The position numbers and the translations under genes are program-made. DNA of 64,000 bases, from assembly GCF_000425745.1 (NCBI RefSeq), contig NZ_AUEA01000017.1, positions 1-64,000 on the forward strand. Direction: 5' to 3'. The stretch comes from Pseudomonas cremoricolorata DSM 17059 = NBRC 16634. Its GTDB lineage: Bacteria; Pseudomonadota; Gammaproteobacteria; Pseudomonadales; Pseudomonadaceae. Positions 40,857 to 49,324 of this stretch are shown here, one piece after another; the first letter of the stretch is position 1, and every line of letters begins with the position of its first letter. The notes below the pieces were generated by a model. That model did no database searches and had not been told where the DNA came from. It saw nothing but the letters and a program-made list of their open reading frames with translations.

Positions 40857-42461
40857 ATGCTGCAGTACGGGCAAAAAAGCTTTCTGATCGTCGACGACTT
40901 CACCGATTTCCGCACGGCGACCCGCTCCATGCTTCGCGAGCTCGGCGCAACCCAGGTCGATACCGCAGACAGTGGCGAGCAGGCGCTGCGCATGTGTGCG
41001 CAGAAGCGCTACGACTTCATCCTTCAGGATTTCCACCTCGGCGACGGCAAGAAGAACGGCCAGCAGGTGCTCGAGGACCTGATTCTCGACAAGCAGATCA
41101 GCCACGAATGCGTGTTCGTCATGGTGACTGCCGAGAGCAGTCAGTCGATCGTGCTCTGCGCCCTTGAGCACGAGCCTGACGCCTACATCACCAAACCCTT
41201 CAACCGCATGGGCCTGGCCCAGCGTCTGGAAAAGCTGGTGCAGCGCAAGACGCTGCTCAAGCCGATCCTGCAGGCGCTCGACCGCGGCCGGCCCGCCGAA
41301 GTGCTGGCGGCGTGCACCGACATCTGCAAGCAGGACCCGCGCTTCGCGCCGCTGTGCCTGCGCTACCGCGCCGATGCCCTGCGTGACCTGGGCCGCTTCG
41401 ATGAGCTGGAAAAGTACCTCGGTGCGATTCTTGCCAGCCGTCCGCAGCCGTGGGTCTACGCGGCCATGGGCAAGCTGCTGCACAAGCGTGGGCGCAACGT
41501 TCAGGCCCAGGGCATCTACGAGCAGGCGCTCAAGGCCTTCCCGATCATGCCCAACCTGTACGACGGCATGGCCGATGTGCTGATCGCCCAGGGTGATAGC
41601 CAGCGTGCGCAGAACATTCTCGAAGAGGCCGTGCGCCTCTCGCCGCTGTCGGTCAAGCGCCAGGCCACGCTGGGCAAGCTGGCCTATGAGAACGAAGACT
41701 TCGACAGCGCCGCCAAGGCCTTCCGACATGCGGTCAACCAAGGCCAGAGCTCGCGCTACAAGGACCCGGAAAGCAACCTGGGCCTGGCCCAGGCGCTGAT
41801 GAGCCGCAGCAGCGGCGGGCTGGATGCGCGGACCCGGGTGGAGATCAACAATGCCCTGGGCGAAGTGGCCAAGGACTACCCGGAAGACCAGGGCCTGCAA
41901 GTGCGCGCGCGGATGATGAAAGCCTCGAGCCTGGTGCAGGCCGGCGACGCCGAATCGGCCGGCAAGTTGACCGAGCAGGCCATGCAGCGCCTGGGCAAGA
42001 TGAACCAGTTCTTTTCGGTCGACTCGGCGCTGACCGTGGCCGCGCAAATGAAGGCCATGGGTCAGGGCGCGGCGGCCAAATCGGTGCTCAAGGCTTGCGT
42101 GGAATCGTACGGCGACGACCCCAAGGTGATGGAGCGGGTCGGCCAGTTGACCGAAGACCCGGATGTGCTCAACGCCGTGGCCGATGCCGTGGACCTCAAC
42201 CGCCAGGGTGTGCGTGCCTACCAGGCAGGCCACCTGGAACTGGCCTTGAGCATGTTCCGCAGGGCTCTGGCCTTGCAGGCCAAGAACATCAGCATCGCGC
42301 TCAATACCGCCCAGGCGCTGCTGCGCGTGGCCGGTGAGAAACTGACCCCGGAGGTCATTCAGGAATGCCGCGACTGCCTTGGCAGCGTGGCCGGCATTCC
42401 TGCCAGTGACAGCCGTTATGACCGTTACCGCAAGTTGCATATCCGAGTGTTCGGCGCATGA
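40857..42461 (+). CDS. Response regulator with C-terminal TPR array
   Basis: 534 residues. An N-terminal receiver domain (residues 8-125) has the acidic pair VDD at 12-14, the phospho-acceptor D58 in LQDFH and the lysine in YITKPF. Most of the rest is a TPR helical array (PNLYDGMADVLIAQGDSQRAQNILEEA and similar). No DNA-binding or enzymatic output is visible, so output should be by protein-protein contact, as in VieB-type regulators. The ATG at 40857 has AGG 8 nt upstream. Its stop overlaps the histidine kinase start. Confidence 0.9.
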   Translation: MLQYGQKSFLIVDDFTDFRTATRSMLRELGATQVDTADSGEQALRMCAQKRYDFILQDFHLGDGKKNGQQVLEDLILDKQISHECVFVMVTAESSQSIVLCALEHEPDAYITKPFNRMGLAQRLEKLVQRKTLLKPILQALDRGRPAEVLAACTDICKQDPRFAPLCLRYRADALRDLGRFDELEKYLGAILASRPQPWVYAAMGKLLHKRGRNVQAQGIYEQALKAFPIMPNLYDGMADVLIAQGDSQRAQNILEEAVRLSPLSVKRQATLGKLAYENEDFDSAAKAFRHAVNQGQSSRYKDPESNLGLAQALMSRSSGGLDARTRVEINNALGEVAKDYPEDQGLQVRARMMKASSLVQAGDAESAGKLTEQAMQRLGKMNQFFSVDSALTVAAQMKAMGQGAAAKSVLKACVESYGDDPKVMERVGQLTEDPDVLNAVADAVDLNRQGVRAYQAGHLELALSMFRRALALQAKNISIALNTAQALLRVAGEKLTPEVIQECRDCLGSVAGIPASDSRYDRYRKLHIRVFGA

Positions 42462-43150
42462 ATCAGAACGACCAGGGGCTGGATTTTTCCACGGTGATCG
42501 CCTCCACCGTGCATGACATGAAGAACTCGCTGTCGGCGCTGATCCAGGCCCATCACCAATGGCTGGAGCGGCTGCCTGAAGAGCTGCGCAGCGGCAGCGA
42601 ACCGGGGGTGGTGGAGCACGAGCTGAGCCACCTCAACGGCATGCTGGTGCAACTGCTCGGGCTGTACAAACTGGGCGTCAACCAGTTGCCGGTGTGCCCC
42701 GACTATCACGAGCTGGACGACTTCCTCGAGGCCCAGCTGGCGGCCCACGAAGAAGTCATCCGGCACCGCGACATCGTCGCCACCTGCCGCCTGGACACCA
42801 TGGCGCCGCTGGCCTTCTTCGACCGCGAGCTGGTGGCTTCGGTGGTGTCGAACATGCTCACCAATGCCATCCGCCATGCCGACAAGGCCTTGCTGCTGAG
42901 CATCGAAGAGTCAGGCAATGAGCTGGTGATCTGCATCAACGACGACGGCCCTGGCTACCCGCAGCGGCTCATCGAGCAGCAACTGGACTACGTGCCGGGC
43001 ATCGACCAGAGCAGCGGCAGCACCGGCCTTGGCCTGTACTTCGCTGCGCGCATCGCGGCACTGCACGAGCAGGGCGGGCAGCGTGGGCGTATCGAGATTG
43101 CCAATGGCGGGGAATTGGGTGGGGGGTTGTTCAGGTTGTATCTGCCGTAG
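42458..43150 (+). CDS. Soluble sensor histidine kinase without input domain
   Basis: 230 residues. The phospho-acceptor H19 lies in VHDMKNSLS. The HATPase domain has NMLTNAIRHA (N box), NDDGPGYP (G1) and GSTGLGLYFA (G2). There is no transmembrane segment and no PAS or GAF domain, so the signal must come through a partner. It overlaps the TPR response regulator by 4 nt (ATGA) and is almost certainly its cognate kinase. Confidence 0.9.
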   Translation: MNQNDQGLDFSTVIASTVHDMKNSLSALIQAHHQWLERLPEELRSGSEPGVVEHELSHLNGMLVQLLGLYKLGVNQLPVCPDYHELDDFLEAQLAAHEEVIRHRDIVATCRLDTMAPLAFFDRELVASVVSNMLTNAIRHADKALLLSIEESGNELVICINDDGPGYPQRLIEQQLDYVPGIDQSSGSTGLGLYFAARIAALHEQGGQRGRIEIANGGELGGGLFRLYLP

Positions 43151-43328
43151 TTTCAGCGCGTAGGTTGTGTCGAGTTTTTGCCCAGGTTGGGTGGTTTTGG
43201 TGTCATGAGTAGGCCCTTTCTGCAAGGTCGAACAGGGCTTTTAATCTGAGTCGTGGCGGGCCAGAGTAGCGGCCATACGTCACTGGCAATGGCAGCAGGG
43301 CTCTGGACGTGTACCACCTTCGGGGCTT

Positions 43329-43466
43329 ATGCAGATCAAGATTCAGCGATGGGAAGACAGCGCGGCCATCCGCTTGCCAGCGGTGCTGCTCAGGCAACTG
43401 CATTTGGGCGTAGGCTCCACAGTGCACGACGAGCCAGGTGAGGCAGCGCTGAACCCTTTCGAGTGA
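43329..43466 (+). pseudogene. Truncated MazE/AbrB-type antitoxin remnant
   Basis: A 45-codon ORF begins MQIKIQRWEDSAAIRLP and continues LHLGVGSTV. This matches the first 35 residues of MazE/AbrB swapped-hairpin antitoxins (MxxKIQxWGNSxAIRLP...LxxGxxV) very well. Full antitoxins are about 75-85 residues; here a stop follows ALNPFE, so the toxin-binding C-terminus is missing. No toxin gene follows. It may be a decayed toxin-antitoxin locus or a stand-alone DNA-binding peptide. Confidence 0.7.
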
Positions 43467-43516
43467 GGTGAGCAACACTCACTTGCCTCTCTGCTGCGTG
43501 GTGGGGCTCACCTCAC
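43463..43516. repeat. 11-bp inverted repeat downstream of the antitoxin remnant
   Basis: GTGAGGTGAGC (43463-43473) and GCTCACCTCAC (43506-43516) are perfect complements 32 bp apart. It overlaps the stop of the MazE-like ORF and lies about 90 bp before the OmpA-like gene. Confidence 0.6.
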
Positions 43517-43607
43517 CACGGAATTTTCCCCGCTGCGTACACTCAAAACCCCGTACGGGTCGCCTCACAGACCGCTGCATTCTTCATCCTGCCCCAGGAG
43601 CTTGCCC

Positions 43608-44339
43608 ATGTTCTCCCTGCGTCCTTTGATCGTTCTCGCCACCGCTGCTGCGCTGATGACCGGCTGTGCCAGCCAGAACCCCTATGAAAACCAAGGTCAG
43701 GCGCAAGGCTCGTCGGGCATGAGCAAGACCGCCAAGTACGGCGGCCTCGGCGCTCTGGCCGGTGCCGTTGCCGGCGCTGCCATCGACCATAACCACCGTG
43801 GCAAAGGCGCGATGATCGGCGCCGCTGCTGTCGGTGCCGCCGCGGCCGGCTACGGCTACTACGCCGACCGCCAGGAAAAGGCCCTGCGTGAAAGCATGGC
43901 CAACACCGGTGTGGAAGTGCAGCGTGAAGGCGATCAGATCAAGCTGATCATGCCGGGCAACATCACCTTCGCCACCGATTCGTCGAACATCGCGCCAAGC
44001 TTCTACTCGCCGCTGAACAACCTGGCCAGCTCGTTCAAGCAGTTCAACCAGAACACCATCGAAGTGGTCGGTTTCACCGACAGCACCGGCAGCCGGCAGC
44101 ACAACATGGACCTGTCGCAGCGCCGCGCTCAGGCCGTGGGTACCTACCTGAGTTCGCAAGGTGTCGATGGCTCGCGGATTTCCGTGCGTGGCCTGGGCCC
44201 GGACCAGCCGGTCGCCAGCAACGCCGATGCCAATGGCCGTGCGCAGAACCGCCGCGTCGAAGTCAACCTCAAGCCGATTCCTGGCCAGCAATACCAGCAG
44301 CAAGGTCAACAACAGGGTCAGGTTCAGCAGTACCCCTGA
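43608..44339 (+). CDS. OmpA-family lipoprotein with glycine-zipper domain
   Basis: 243 residues. Lipoprotein signal LATAAALMTGC with Cys20. A glycine-zipper segment follows at about 40-95 (GGLGALAGAVAGAAIDHNHRG, AAAVGAAAAGYGYY). The C-terminal OmpA domain binds peptidoglycan: ITFATDSSNIAP, VVGFTDSTGS, LSQRRAQAV, NRRVEVNL. The tail is Gln-rich. AGGAG lies 7 nt before the ATG. It anchors the outer membrane to the cell wall. A terminator follows. Confidence 0.92.
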   Translation: MFSLRPLIVLATAAALMTGCASQNPYENQGQAQGSSGMSKTAKYGGLGALAGAVAGAAIDHNHRGKGAMIGAAAVGAAAAGYGYYADRQEKALRESMANTGVEVQREGDQIKLIMPGNITFATDSSNIAPSFYSPLNNLASSFKQFNQNTIEVVGFTDSTGSRQHNMDLSQRRAQAVGTYLSSQGVDGSRISVRGLGPDQPVASNADANGRAQNRRVEVNLKPIPGQQYQQQGQQQGQVQQYP

Positions 44340-44356
44340 TTCATCGCGCCTGACGC

Positions 44357-44391
44357 AAACGGGGCAGCACGGGTAACCGGCTGCCCCGTTT
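44357..44391. terminator. Bidirectional terminator between the OmpA-like gene and pta
   Basis: AAACGGGGCAGC/GCTGCCCCGTTT, 12-bp perfect stem with an 11-nt loop between convergent genes. Confidence 0.85.
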
Positions 44392-44396
44392 CACGT

Positions 44397-46484
44397 TCAT
44401 TGCACCTGACTTGCCTGGATGGCGGTGAGGGCGATGGTGTGCACGATGTCGTCGACCTGGGCGCCACGTGGCAGGTCGTTCACCGGCTTGCGCAAGCCTT
44501 GCAGCATCGGCCCGAGGCTGACGCCATCGGCGCTGCGCTGCACGGCCTTGTGCGTGGTGTTGCCGGTGTTGAGGTCGGGGAACACGAACACCGTGGCGCG
44601 CCCGGCGACCTGGCTGTCTGGCGCCAGTTGCCGAGCGATGTCGGGGTTGGCCGCGGCGTCGTACTGCAGCGGACCGTCGATCAACAGCTGCGGTACCGCC
44701 TGTTGCGCCAGGTGCGTGGCCTCGCGCACCTTGCCGACTTCCTCATCGCTGGCCGAATCGCTGGAATAGCTGATCATCGCCACCCGTGGCGCGATGCCGA
44801 AGGCATCGGCCGACACCGCGCTCTGCCGGGCGATCTCGGCCAGTTCCGGCGCGCTGGGGTGCGGGTTCATCACGCAATCGCCGTAGACCAGCACCTGGTC
44901 GGGAAACAGCATGAAGAACACCGACGACACCAGGCTGCAGCCGGGTGCGGTCTTGATCAGTTGCAGCGCCGGGCGAATGGTATTGGCGGTGGAGTGCACC
45001 AGGCCCGACACCAGGCCATCGACCTCGCCCAGGGCCAGCATCATGGTCGCCAGCACCACAGGGTCTTCGAGCTGCTGTTCGGCCATCGGTGCGTTGAGGT
45101 TCTTGCTCTTGCGCAGCTCGACCATCGGTTCGACATAGCGGCTGCGAATCTGTTCGGGGTCGAGAATCTCAAGATCGGCCGGCAGGCTGATGCCTTGCGC
45201 GCGGGCCACCGCGTGGACTTCATCTGGCCTGGCCAGCAGTACGCAACGGGCGATGCCACGGGCCTGGCAGAGCGCCGCGGCCTGCACCAGCAACGGCTCG
45301 GCGCCTTCGGGCAGAACGATACGCTTGTTGGCCTGTTGGGCACGCTGGATCAACTGGTAGCGGAACACCGCAGGCGACAGGCGCAGCTCGCGCGGCGTGC
45401 CGCAGCGCTGGTGCAGCCAGGCCGCGTCGAGGTGGCTGGCGACGAAGTCGGTGATGAATTCGGCGCGCTCGCGGTCGTCCACCGGAATTTCTCGGTTGAG
45501 CGAATTGAGCTGGGTCGCGGTGTCGTACGAACCCGTGCTCACCGACAGAATCGGCAGGCCCGCCTGCAACGCGCCGTGGCACAGGCCGAGGATGCGTGGG
45601 TCGGGCTTGCTGTCGCTGGTCAGCAGCAGGCCGGCCAGGGGCACGCCGTTGATAGCCGCCAGGCTCACGGCGAGGATGATGTCGTCGCGATCGCCCGGCG
45701 TGACTACCAAGGTGCCGGGCTTGAGCAGCGGCACGGTGTTGGCCACGGTGCGTGCGCAGAGAATGATGGTGTTCATGCGCCGCTGCTCGTAGTCGCCGGC
45801 ATTGAGCACCTGGGCGCCAAGCAGTTCGGCGACGTCGCGGGTGCGCGGCGCGTTGAGTTCGGCCTGGAACGGAATGCAGCCCAGCAGGCGGAAATCATCG
45901 CCGCGCAGCAGCGGCGAATGCTCGCGCAGGCGCCGGGCGAAGTCGGCCATGCTTTCGTCGGTGCGCACCTTGTTGAGAATCACCCCGAGCACTTTCGGGT
46001 CGCGCGGCCCGCCAAACATCTGCGCCTGCAACTCGACCCGCCCGGACAGTTCGCTGAGCACCTCGTGCTCGGCGGCCGAAACCAGAATCACCTCGGCATC
46101 CAGGCTCTTGGCCAGGTGCAGGTTGACCCGCGCGGCGTAGCTGGCATTGCGCGTCGGCACCATGCCTTCGACCACCACCACATCCTTGCCGCGGCAGGCC
46201 TGCTGGTAGAGGCTGATGATCAGCTCGAGCAGTTCGTCCAGCTGACCATCGCCGAGCATGCGCTCGACCTCGCCCAGACTCAGCGGCGTGGGCGGGCGGA
46301 TGCCATGGGTGCGCGCCACCAGTTCGGTGGAGCGCTCGGGGCCGGTGTCGCCTGGGTGCGGCTGGGCGATGGGCTTGAAGAAGCCGACCTTCAGCCCGGC
46401 GCGCTCCAGAGTGCGGACCAAGCCCAGGCTGATCGAGGTCAGGCCGACGCCAAAGTCGGTTGGCGCGATGAAGAATGTCTGCAT
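44397..46484 (-). CDS. pta: Phosphate acetyltransferase
   Basis: 695 residues, the long proteobacterial form. An N-terminal P-loop-like domain starts MQTFFIAPTDFGVGLTSISLGLVR, a DRTGG domain lies in the middle (AVSLAAINGVPLAGLLLTSD), and the C-terminal catalytic PTA_PTB domain has VLPEGAEPLLVQAAALC, YGDCVMNPHPSAPELAEIA and VFPDLNTGNTTHKAVQR. It interconverts acetyl-CoA and acetyl phosphate. No ackA is visible next to it in this window. Confidence 0.96.
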   Translation of the reverse strand: MQTFFIAPTDFGVGLTSISLGLVRTLERAGLKVGFFKPIAQPHPGDTGPERSTELVARTHGIRPPTPLSLGEVERMLGDGQLDELLELIISLYQQACRGKDVVVVEGMVPTRNASYAARVNLHLAKSLDAEVILVSAAEHEVLSELSGRVELQAQMFGGPRDPKVLGVILNKVRTDESMADFARRLREHSPLLRGDDFRLLGCIPFQAELNAPRTRDVAELLGAQVLNAGDYEQRRMNTIILCARTVANTVPLLKPGTLVVTPGDRDDIILAVSLAAINGVPLAGLLLTSDSKPDPRILGLCHGALQAGLPILSVSTGSYDTATQLNSLNREIPVDDRERAEFITDFVASHLDAAWLHQRCGTPRELRLSPAVFRYQLIQRAQQANKRIVLPEGAEPLLVQAAALCQARGIARCVLLARPDEVHAVARAQGISLPADLEILDPEQIRSRYVEPMVELRKSKNLNAPMAEQQLEDPVVLATMMLALGEVDGLVSGLVHSTANTIRPALQLIKTAPGCSLVSSVFFMLFPDQVLVYGDCVMNPHPSAPELAEIARQSAVSADAFGIAPRVAMISYSSDSASDEEVGKVREATHLAQQAVPQLLIDGPLQYDAAANPDIARQLAPDSQVAGRATVFVFPDLNTGNTTHKAVQRSADGVSLGPMLQGLRKPVNDLPRGAQVDDIVHTIALTAIQASQVQ

Positions 46485-46514
46485 GGAAGGGTCTCGGGTT
46501 GAACCTGCGAGGAA

Positions 46515-46763
46515 TCAGTCGGCAAGGGTAGCGCCATCCACGGCCTGGGCGCACCAGCCGCAGGCGAATACTGCGCCGATACGTCGCTGCCGCTCGGCGC
46601 CGTCCATGACCCAGGCGCGCGATTGCCAGGGCGGCTGATGGCGCAGGTGCTGGGTATGGCCGCAGCTCAGCTCGGCGACCCAGTGACCTTCCTCGTCACG
46701 ATGAAAAGCCTCGATCCGACTGACGGGTCGCCTGTGGCTACCACTGGGTCGTGCCGAGGCCAT
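46515..46763 (-). CDS. DUF3565 domain protein
   Basis: 82 residues. The DUF3565 pattern is clear: IEAFHRDEEGHWVAELSCGHTQHLRHQPPW, then GAVFACGWC; the His and Cys residues suggest metal binding. A much longer in-frame ORF upstream is the antisense of slyD and was rejected. Function unknown. It is divergent from slyD and 30 bp before the pta start, on the same strand as pta, so it may be the first gene of a pta transcript. Confidence 0.8.
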   Translation of the reverse strand: MASARPSGSHRRPVSRIEAFHRDEEGHWVAELSCGHTQHLRHQPPWQSRAWVMDGAERQRRIGAVFACGWCAQAVDGATLAD

Positions 46764-46835
46764 GGCAGGTTCGCAATCAGGCGATGCCTTGGTTACACTT
46801 CCAGGTTCTACATTCTTTTGCAAAGGTCTCGCCCC

Positions 46836-47321
46836 ATGCTGATCGCCGCCAACAAGGCTGTCTCTATCGACTATACCCTGACCAACGACGCTGGTGAGGT
46901 CATCGACAGCTCCTCCGGCGGTGCGCCGTTGGTCTATCTGCACGGTGCCTCGAACATCATTCCTGGCTTGGAAAAAGCCCTGGAAGGCAAGCAGGCTGGC
47001 GATGAGCTGAACGTCACCATCGAGCCTGAAGAAGCCTATGGCGAATACTCGGCCGAACTGGTCAGCACCCTCAACCGCAGCATGTTCGAAGGCGTCGACG
47101 AGCTGGAAGTAGGCATGCAGTTCCACGCTTCTGCGCCGGACGGCCAGATGCAGATCGTCACCATCCGCGACCTCGATGGCGACGACGTGACCGTCGACGG
47201 CAACCACCCGCTGGCCGGTCAGCGTCTGACCTTCAAGGTCAAGGTCGTCGACGTGCGCGACGCCTCCCTGGAAGAACAGGCCCATGGCCATGTTCACGGC
47301 GAAGGTGGCCACAACCACTGA
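46836..47321 (+). CDS. slyD: FKBP-type peptidyl-prolyl isomerase, SlyD family
   Basis: 161 residues from MLIAANKAVSIDYTLTNDAGEV. The FKBP core (VIDSSSGGAPLVYLHGASNIIPGLEKALEGK) is interrupted by the insert-in-flap domain (EEAYGEYSAELVSTL). The tail is His-rich (HGHVHGEGGHNH), a nickel-binding feature. It is a folding catalyst and chaperone for metalloproteins. The gene order slyD-gpx matches P. aeruginosa. Confidence 0.92.
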   Translation: MLIAANKAVSIDYTLTNDAGEVIDSSSGGAPLVYLHGASNIIPGLEKALEGKQAGDELNVTIEPEEAYGEYSAELVSTLNRSMFEGVDELEVGMQFHASAPDGQMQIVTIRDLDGDDVTVDGNHPLAGQRLTFKVKVVDVRDASLEEQAHGHVHGEGGHNH

Positions 47322-47468
47322 TATTCTGCGCTACGCTCAGAACGTCGCCAGGCGCTCGGACGAGCCGGGCCTTCCGCTCAGGAAGGCCAATCGGCTTGCC
47401 CAGCGCCTTTTTCGTGGGCGCTGTTCAGCGCCGGCTGTGAGTCCAGCCAAGCCGCAAAGGGGTCGAGC

Positions 47469-47951
47469 ATGAGTGCGTTTCATCAGGTGAAGGTACAGGC
47501 GTTGACCGGTGGCGAGCTGCCGCTTGCGGCCCTCAAAGGGCACGTGCTGCTGGTGGTCAACGTGGCTTCCAAATGTGGGCTCACGCCGCAGTACGCCGCT
47601 TTGCAGGCACTCCACGAACGCTACCAGGCCCAGGGCTTCAGTGTGCTCGGGCTGCCATGCAATCAGTTCGCTGCCCAAGAGCCTGACAGCGAGCAGGCCA
47701 TCGAGGCCTTCTGTACCCGCGAATATGCCGTGAGCTTTCCGATGAGTGCCAAGCTCGAAGTCAACGGTGCGCAGCGGCACGCGCTGTATCGCCTGTTGGC
47801 GGGCGAGGGGGCTGAGTTTCCCGGAGATATCAGCTGGAATTTCGAGAAGTTTCTGGTCGGCCGCGATGGCCGCGTGCTGGGCCGCTTCGCGCCGCGCACC
47901 GCACCTGACGATGCGGCGCTGATTCAGGCCATCGAGAAAGCCCTGGCCTGA
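47469..47951 (+). CDS. Glutathione peroxidase-family thiol peroxidase
   Basis: 160 residues. Catalytic Cys36 in NVASKCG, Gln70 in NQFAAQEP, Trp123 and Asn124 in SWNFEKFLV complete the tetrad. The enzyme reduces hydrogen peroxide and organic peroxides; such Cys forms in bacteria often take electrons from thioredoxin. It has no signal peptide. It lies 147 bp after slyD and is convergent with the glycosyltransferase. Confidence 0.94.
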   Translation: MSAFHQVKVQALTGGELPLAALKGHVLLVVNVASKCGLTPQYAALQALHERYQAQGFSVLGLPCNQFAAQEPDSEQAIEAFCTREYAVSFPMSAKLEVNGAQRHALYRLLAGEGAEFPGDISWNFEKFLVGRDGRVLGRFAPRTAPDDAALIQAIEKALA

Positions 47952-47953
47952 AT

Positions 47954-49153
47954 TCAGACAGACTTGTTGCGCATGGCGACCGGTTTGGCTGGCTGAGCCT
48001 GCTTGGCGCTCTGCGTGCCGGCAGCCAGCAAATACCCTTCGAACTGCTCGACGATGCTCGCCCAGCCTTGCTGGCGGGCGTGCTGGCGCGCGTTCAGACG
48101 CACGCGGCGCAAGGTTTCATCTTCTTCGAGCAGCCAGCAGGCGGCCTCCACGAAGCCTGCGCTATCACCCGGCATCGCCAGCGCGCCGCTGTGCCCGTGC
48201 TGGATGTGCTGGACAGCCGCTGCTTCATCGAAGGCCACCACGGCCAGCCCCGAGGCCATGGCTTCGAGCACGACGTTGCCGAAGGTTTCGGTCAGGCTGG
48301 GAAACAGGAACAGGTCGCCACTGGCGTAATGTTCGGCCAGGTGCTCACCGCGCTGTACGCCGCAGAACAGCGCGTCGGGCAAGCGTTGCTCAAGTTGTGT
48401 GCGCTGCGGTCCATCACCTATGACGATCAGGCGCAGGCGACGCTGCGGGTAGGCGCGCTGCAATGCCGCCATGCACGGTTCGAGCAGGCCCAGGTTCTTT
48501 TCCGCCGCCAGCCGGCCAACCTGCAGCACGGCGATGTCGTCTGCGGCCAATCCCCAAGTGTCGCGCAGCGCCTGGCTGCGCTTGGCAGGGTTGAACAGCT
48601 CGGCATCGACGCCGCGGGCCATCAAAGCCAGTCGCTCGAAGCCGCGGCGTTGCAGGTCAAGGCGCTGGCTGGCACTGGGTACCAGGGTGATGGCGGTACG
48701 GCGGTGGAAGGCGCGCAGGTAGAAGGTCAGCAAGCGCGCCAGCAGGCCGAGCCCGTACTGGCCCGAGTACTGCGGGAAGTTGGTGTGAAAACCGCTGACC
48801 ATGGCAATGCCCAGGCGCCGTGCTGCGCGCAGGGCGCTCAGCCCCAGTGGCCCCTGGGTGGCGATATACAGCACATCCGGGCGCTGCCGCCGCCAGCGCC
48901 GCAGCAATTTGTGCATCGACACCTCGCCCCATTGCAGCCCCGGGTAGCCCGGCAGCGGCCAGCCGCGGGTCAGCAGATGGTCAGCGTTGGGCTGGCCTGG
49001 GCCATCGTCCTTTTGCCGCGGACGCACCACTTCGACCCGATGCCCACGCTGGCGCAAGCCCTCGCTCAGGCGCCCAAGGGTATTGGCCACACCGTTGATT
49101 TCGGGCGGGAAGGTTTCGCTGACCAGAACGATGTGCAAGGGCGCTGTATTCAT
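47954..49153 (-). CDS. Glycosyltransferase family 4
   Basis: 399 residues from MNTAPLHIVLVSETFPPEINGVANTLGRL, the GT4 N-terminal acceptor domain. The donor domain shows VLQVGRLAAEKNLGLLEP, LIVIGDGPQRTQLEQRL, FLFPSLTETFGNVVLEAMASG with the nucleotide-sugar Glu. It resembles mannosyltransferases acting on lipids or exopolysaccharide; the acceptor is unknown. The ribosome site is weak (GGA, 10 nt). The in-frame upstream extension is antisense to the chemoreceptor and not real. Confidence 0.9.
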   Translation of the reverse strand: MNTAPLHIVLVSETFPPEINGVANTLGRLSEGLRQRGHRVEVVRPRQKDDGPGQPNADHLLTRGWPLPGYPGLQWGEVSMHKLLRRWRRQRPDVLYIATQGPLGLSALRAARRLGIAMVSGFHTNFPQYSGQYGLGLLARLLTFYLRAFHRRTAITLVPSASQRLDLQRRGFERLALMARGVDAELFNPAKRSQALRDTWGLAADDIAVLQVGRLAAEKNLGLLEPCMAALQRAYPQRRLRLIVIGDGPQRTQLEQRLPDALFCGVQRGEHLAEHYASGDLFLFPSLTETFGNVVLEAMASGLAVVAFDEAAAVQHIQHGHSGALAMPGDSAGFVEAACWLLEEDETLRRVRLNARQHARQQGWASIVEQFEGYLLAAGTQSAKQAQPAKPVAMRNKSV

Positions 49154-49257
49154 GAAAAAAGTGTCCACTTCCAGCGTTGCGGTTGCATGACAACCGTTGG
49201 CGCGGCGCCGGGCGTCGGAACAGCGGCGTGGATGGCGAAAATATAATCGTCGAGCAC

Positions 49258-49285
49258 TCAAGAACTGGGCGCGCGCTGCCGATGA
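49258..49285 (+). promoter_or_regulatory. FliA-type (sigma-28) promoter of the chemoreceptor
   Basis: TCAAG at 49258-49262, 15 bp, then GCCGATGA at 49278-49285, a near-perfect match to the flagellar sigma-28 pattern. It lies 39 bp before the chemoreceptor ATG. Confidence 0.65.
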
Positions 49286-49324
49286 AACAGGCATCGAATG
49301 ACGGATGCTCGGGCGGGTGTGGTG

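Larger units (their letters stand above)
43151..43607. other. Interval between the histidine kinase and the OmpA-like gene
   Basis: 457 bp. It carries a truncated MazE-like antitoxin ORF (43329-43466) and an 11-bp perfect inverted repeat (43463-43516), and must include the promoter of the OmpA-like gene. ORFs on the minus strand here look like shadows. No toxin gene is visible. Confidence 0.5.

Noticed and set aside
44400..46502. 700-residue ORF antisense to pta
   Set aside because: Exact shadow of a well-recognised enzyme; low-complexity Gln/His/Ala composition.
47322..47468. Possible small gene between slyD and gpx
   Set aside because: No start with a ribosome site and no recognisable peptide; treated as leader sequence.
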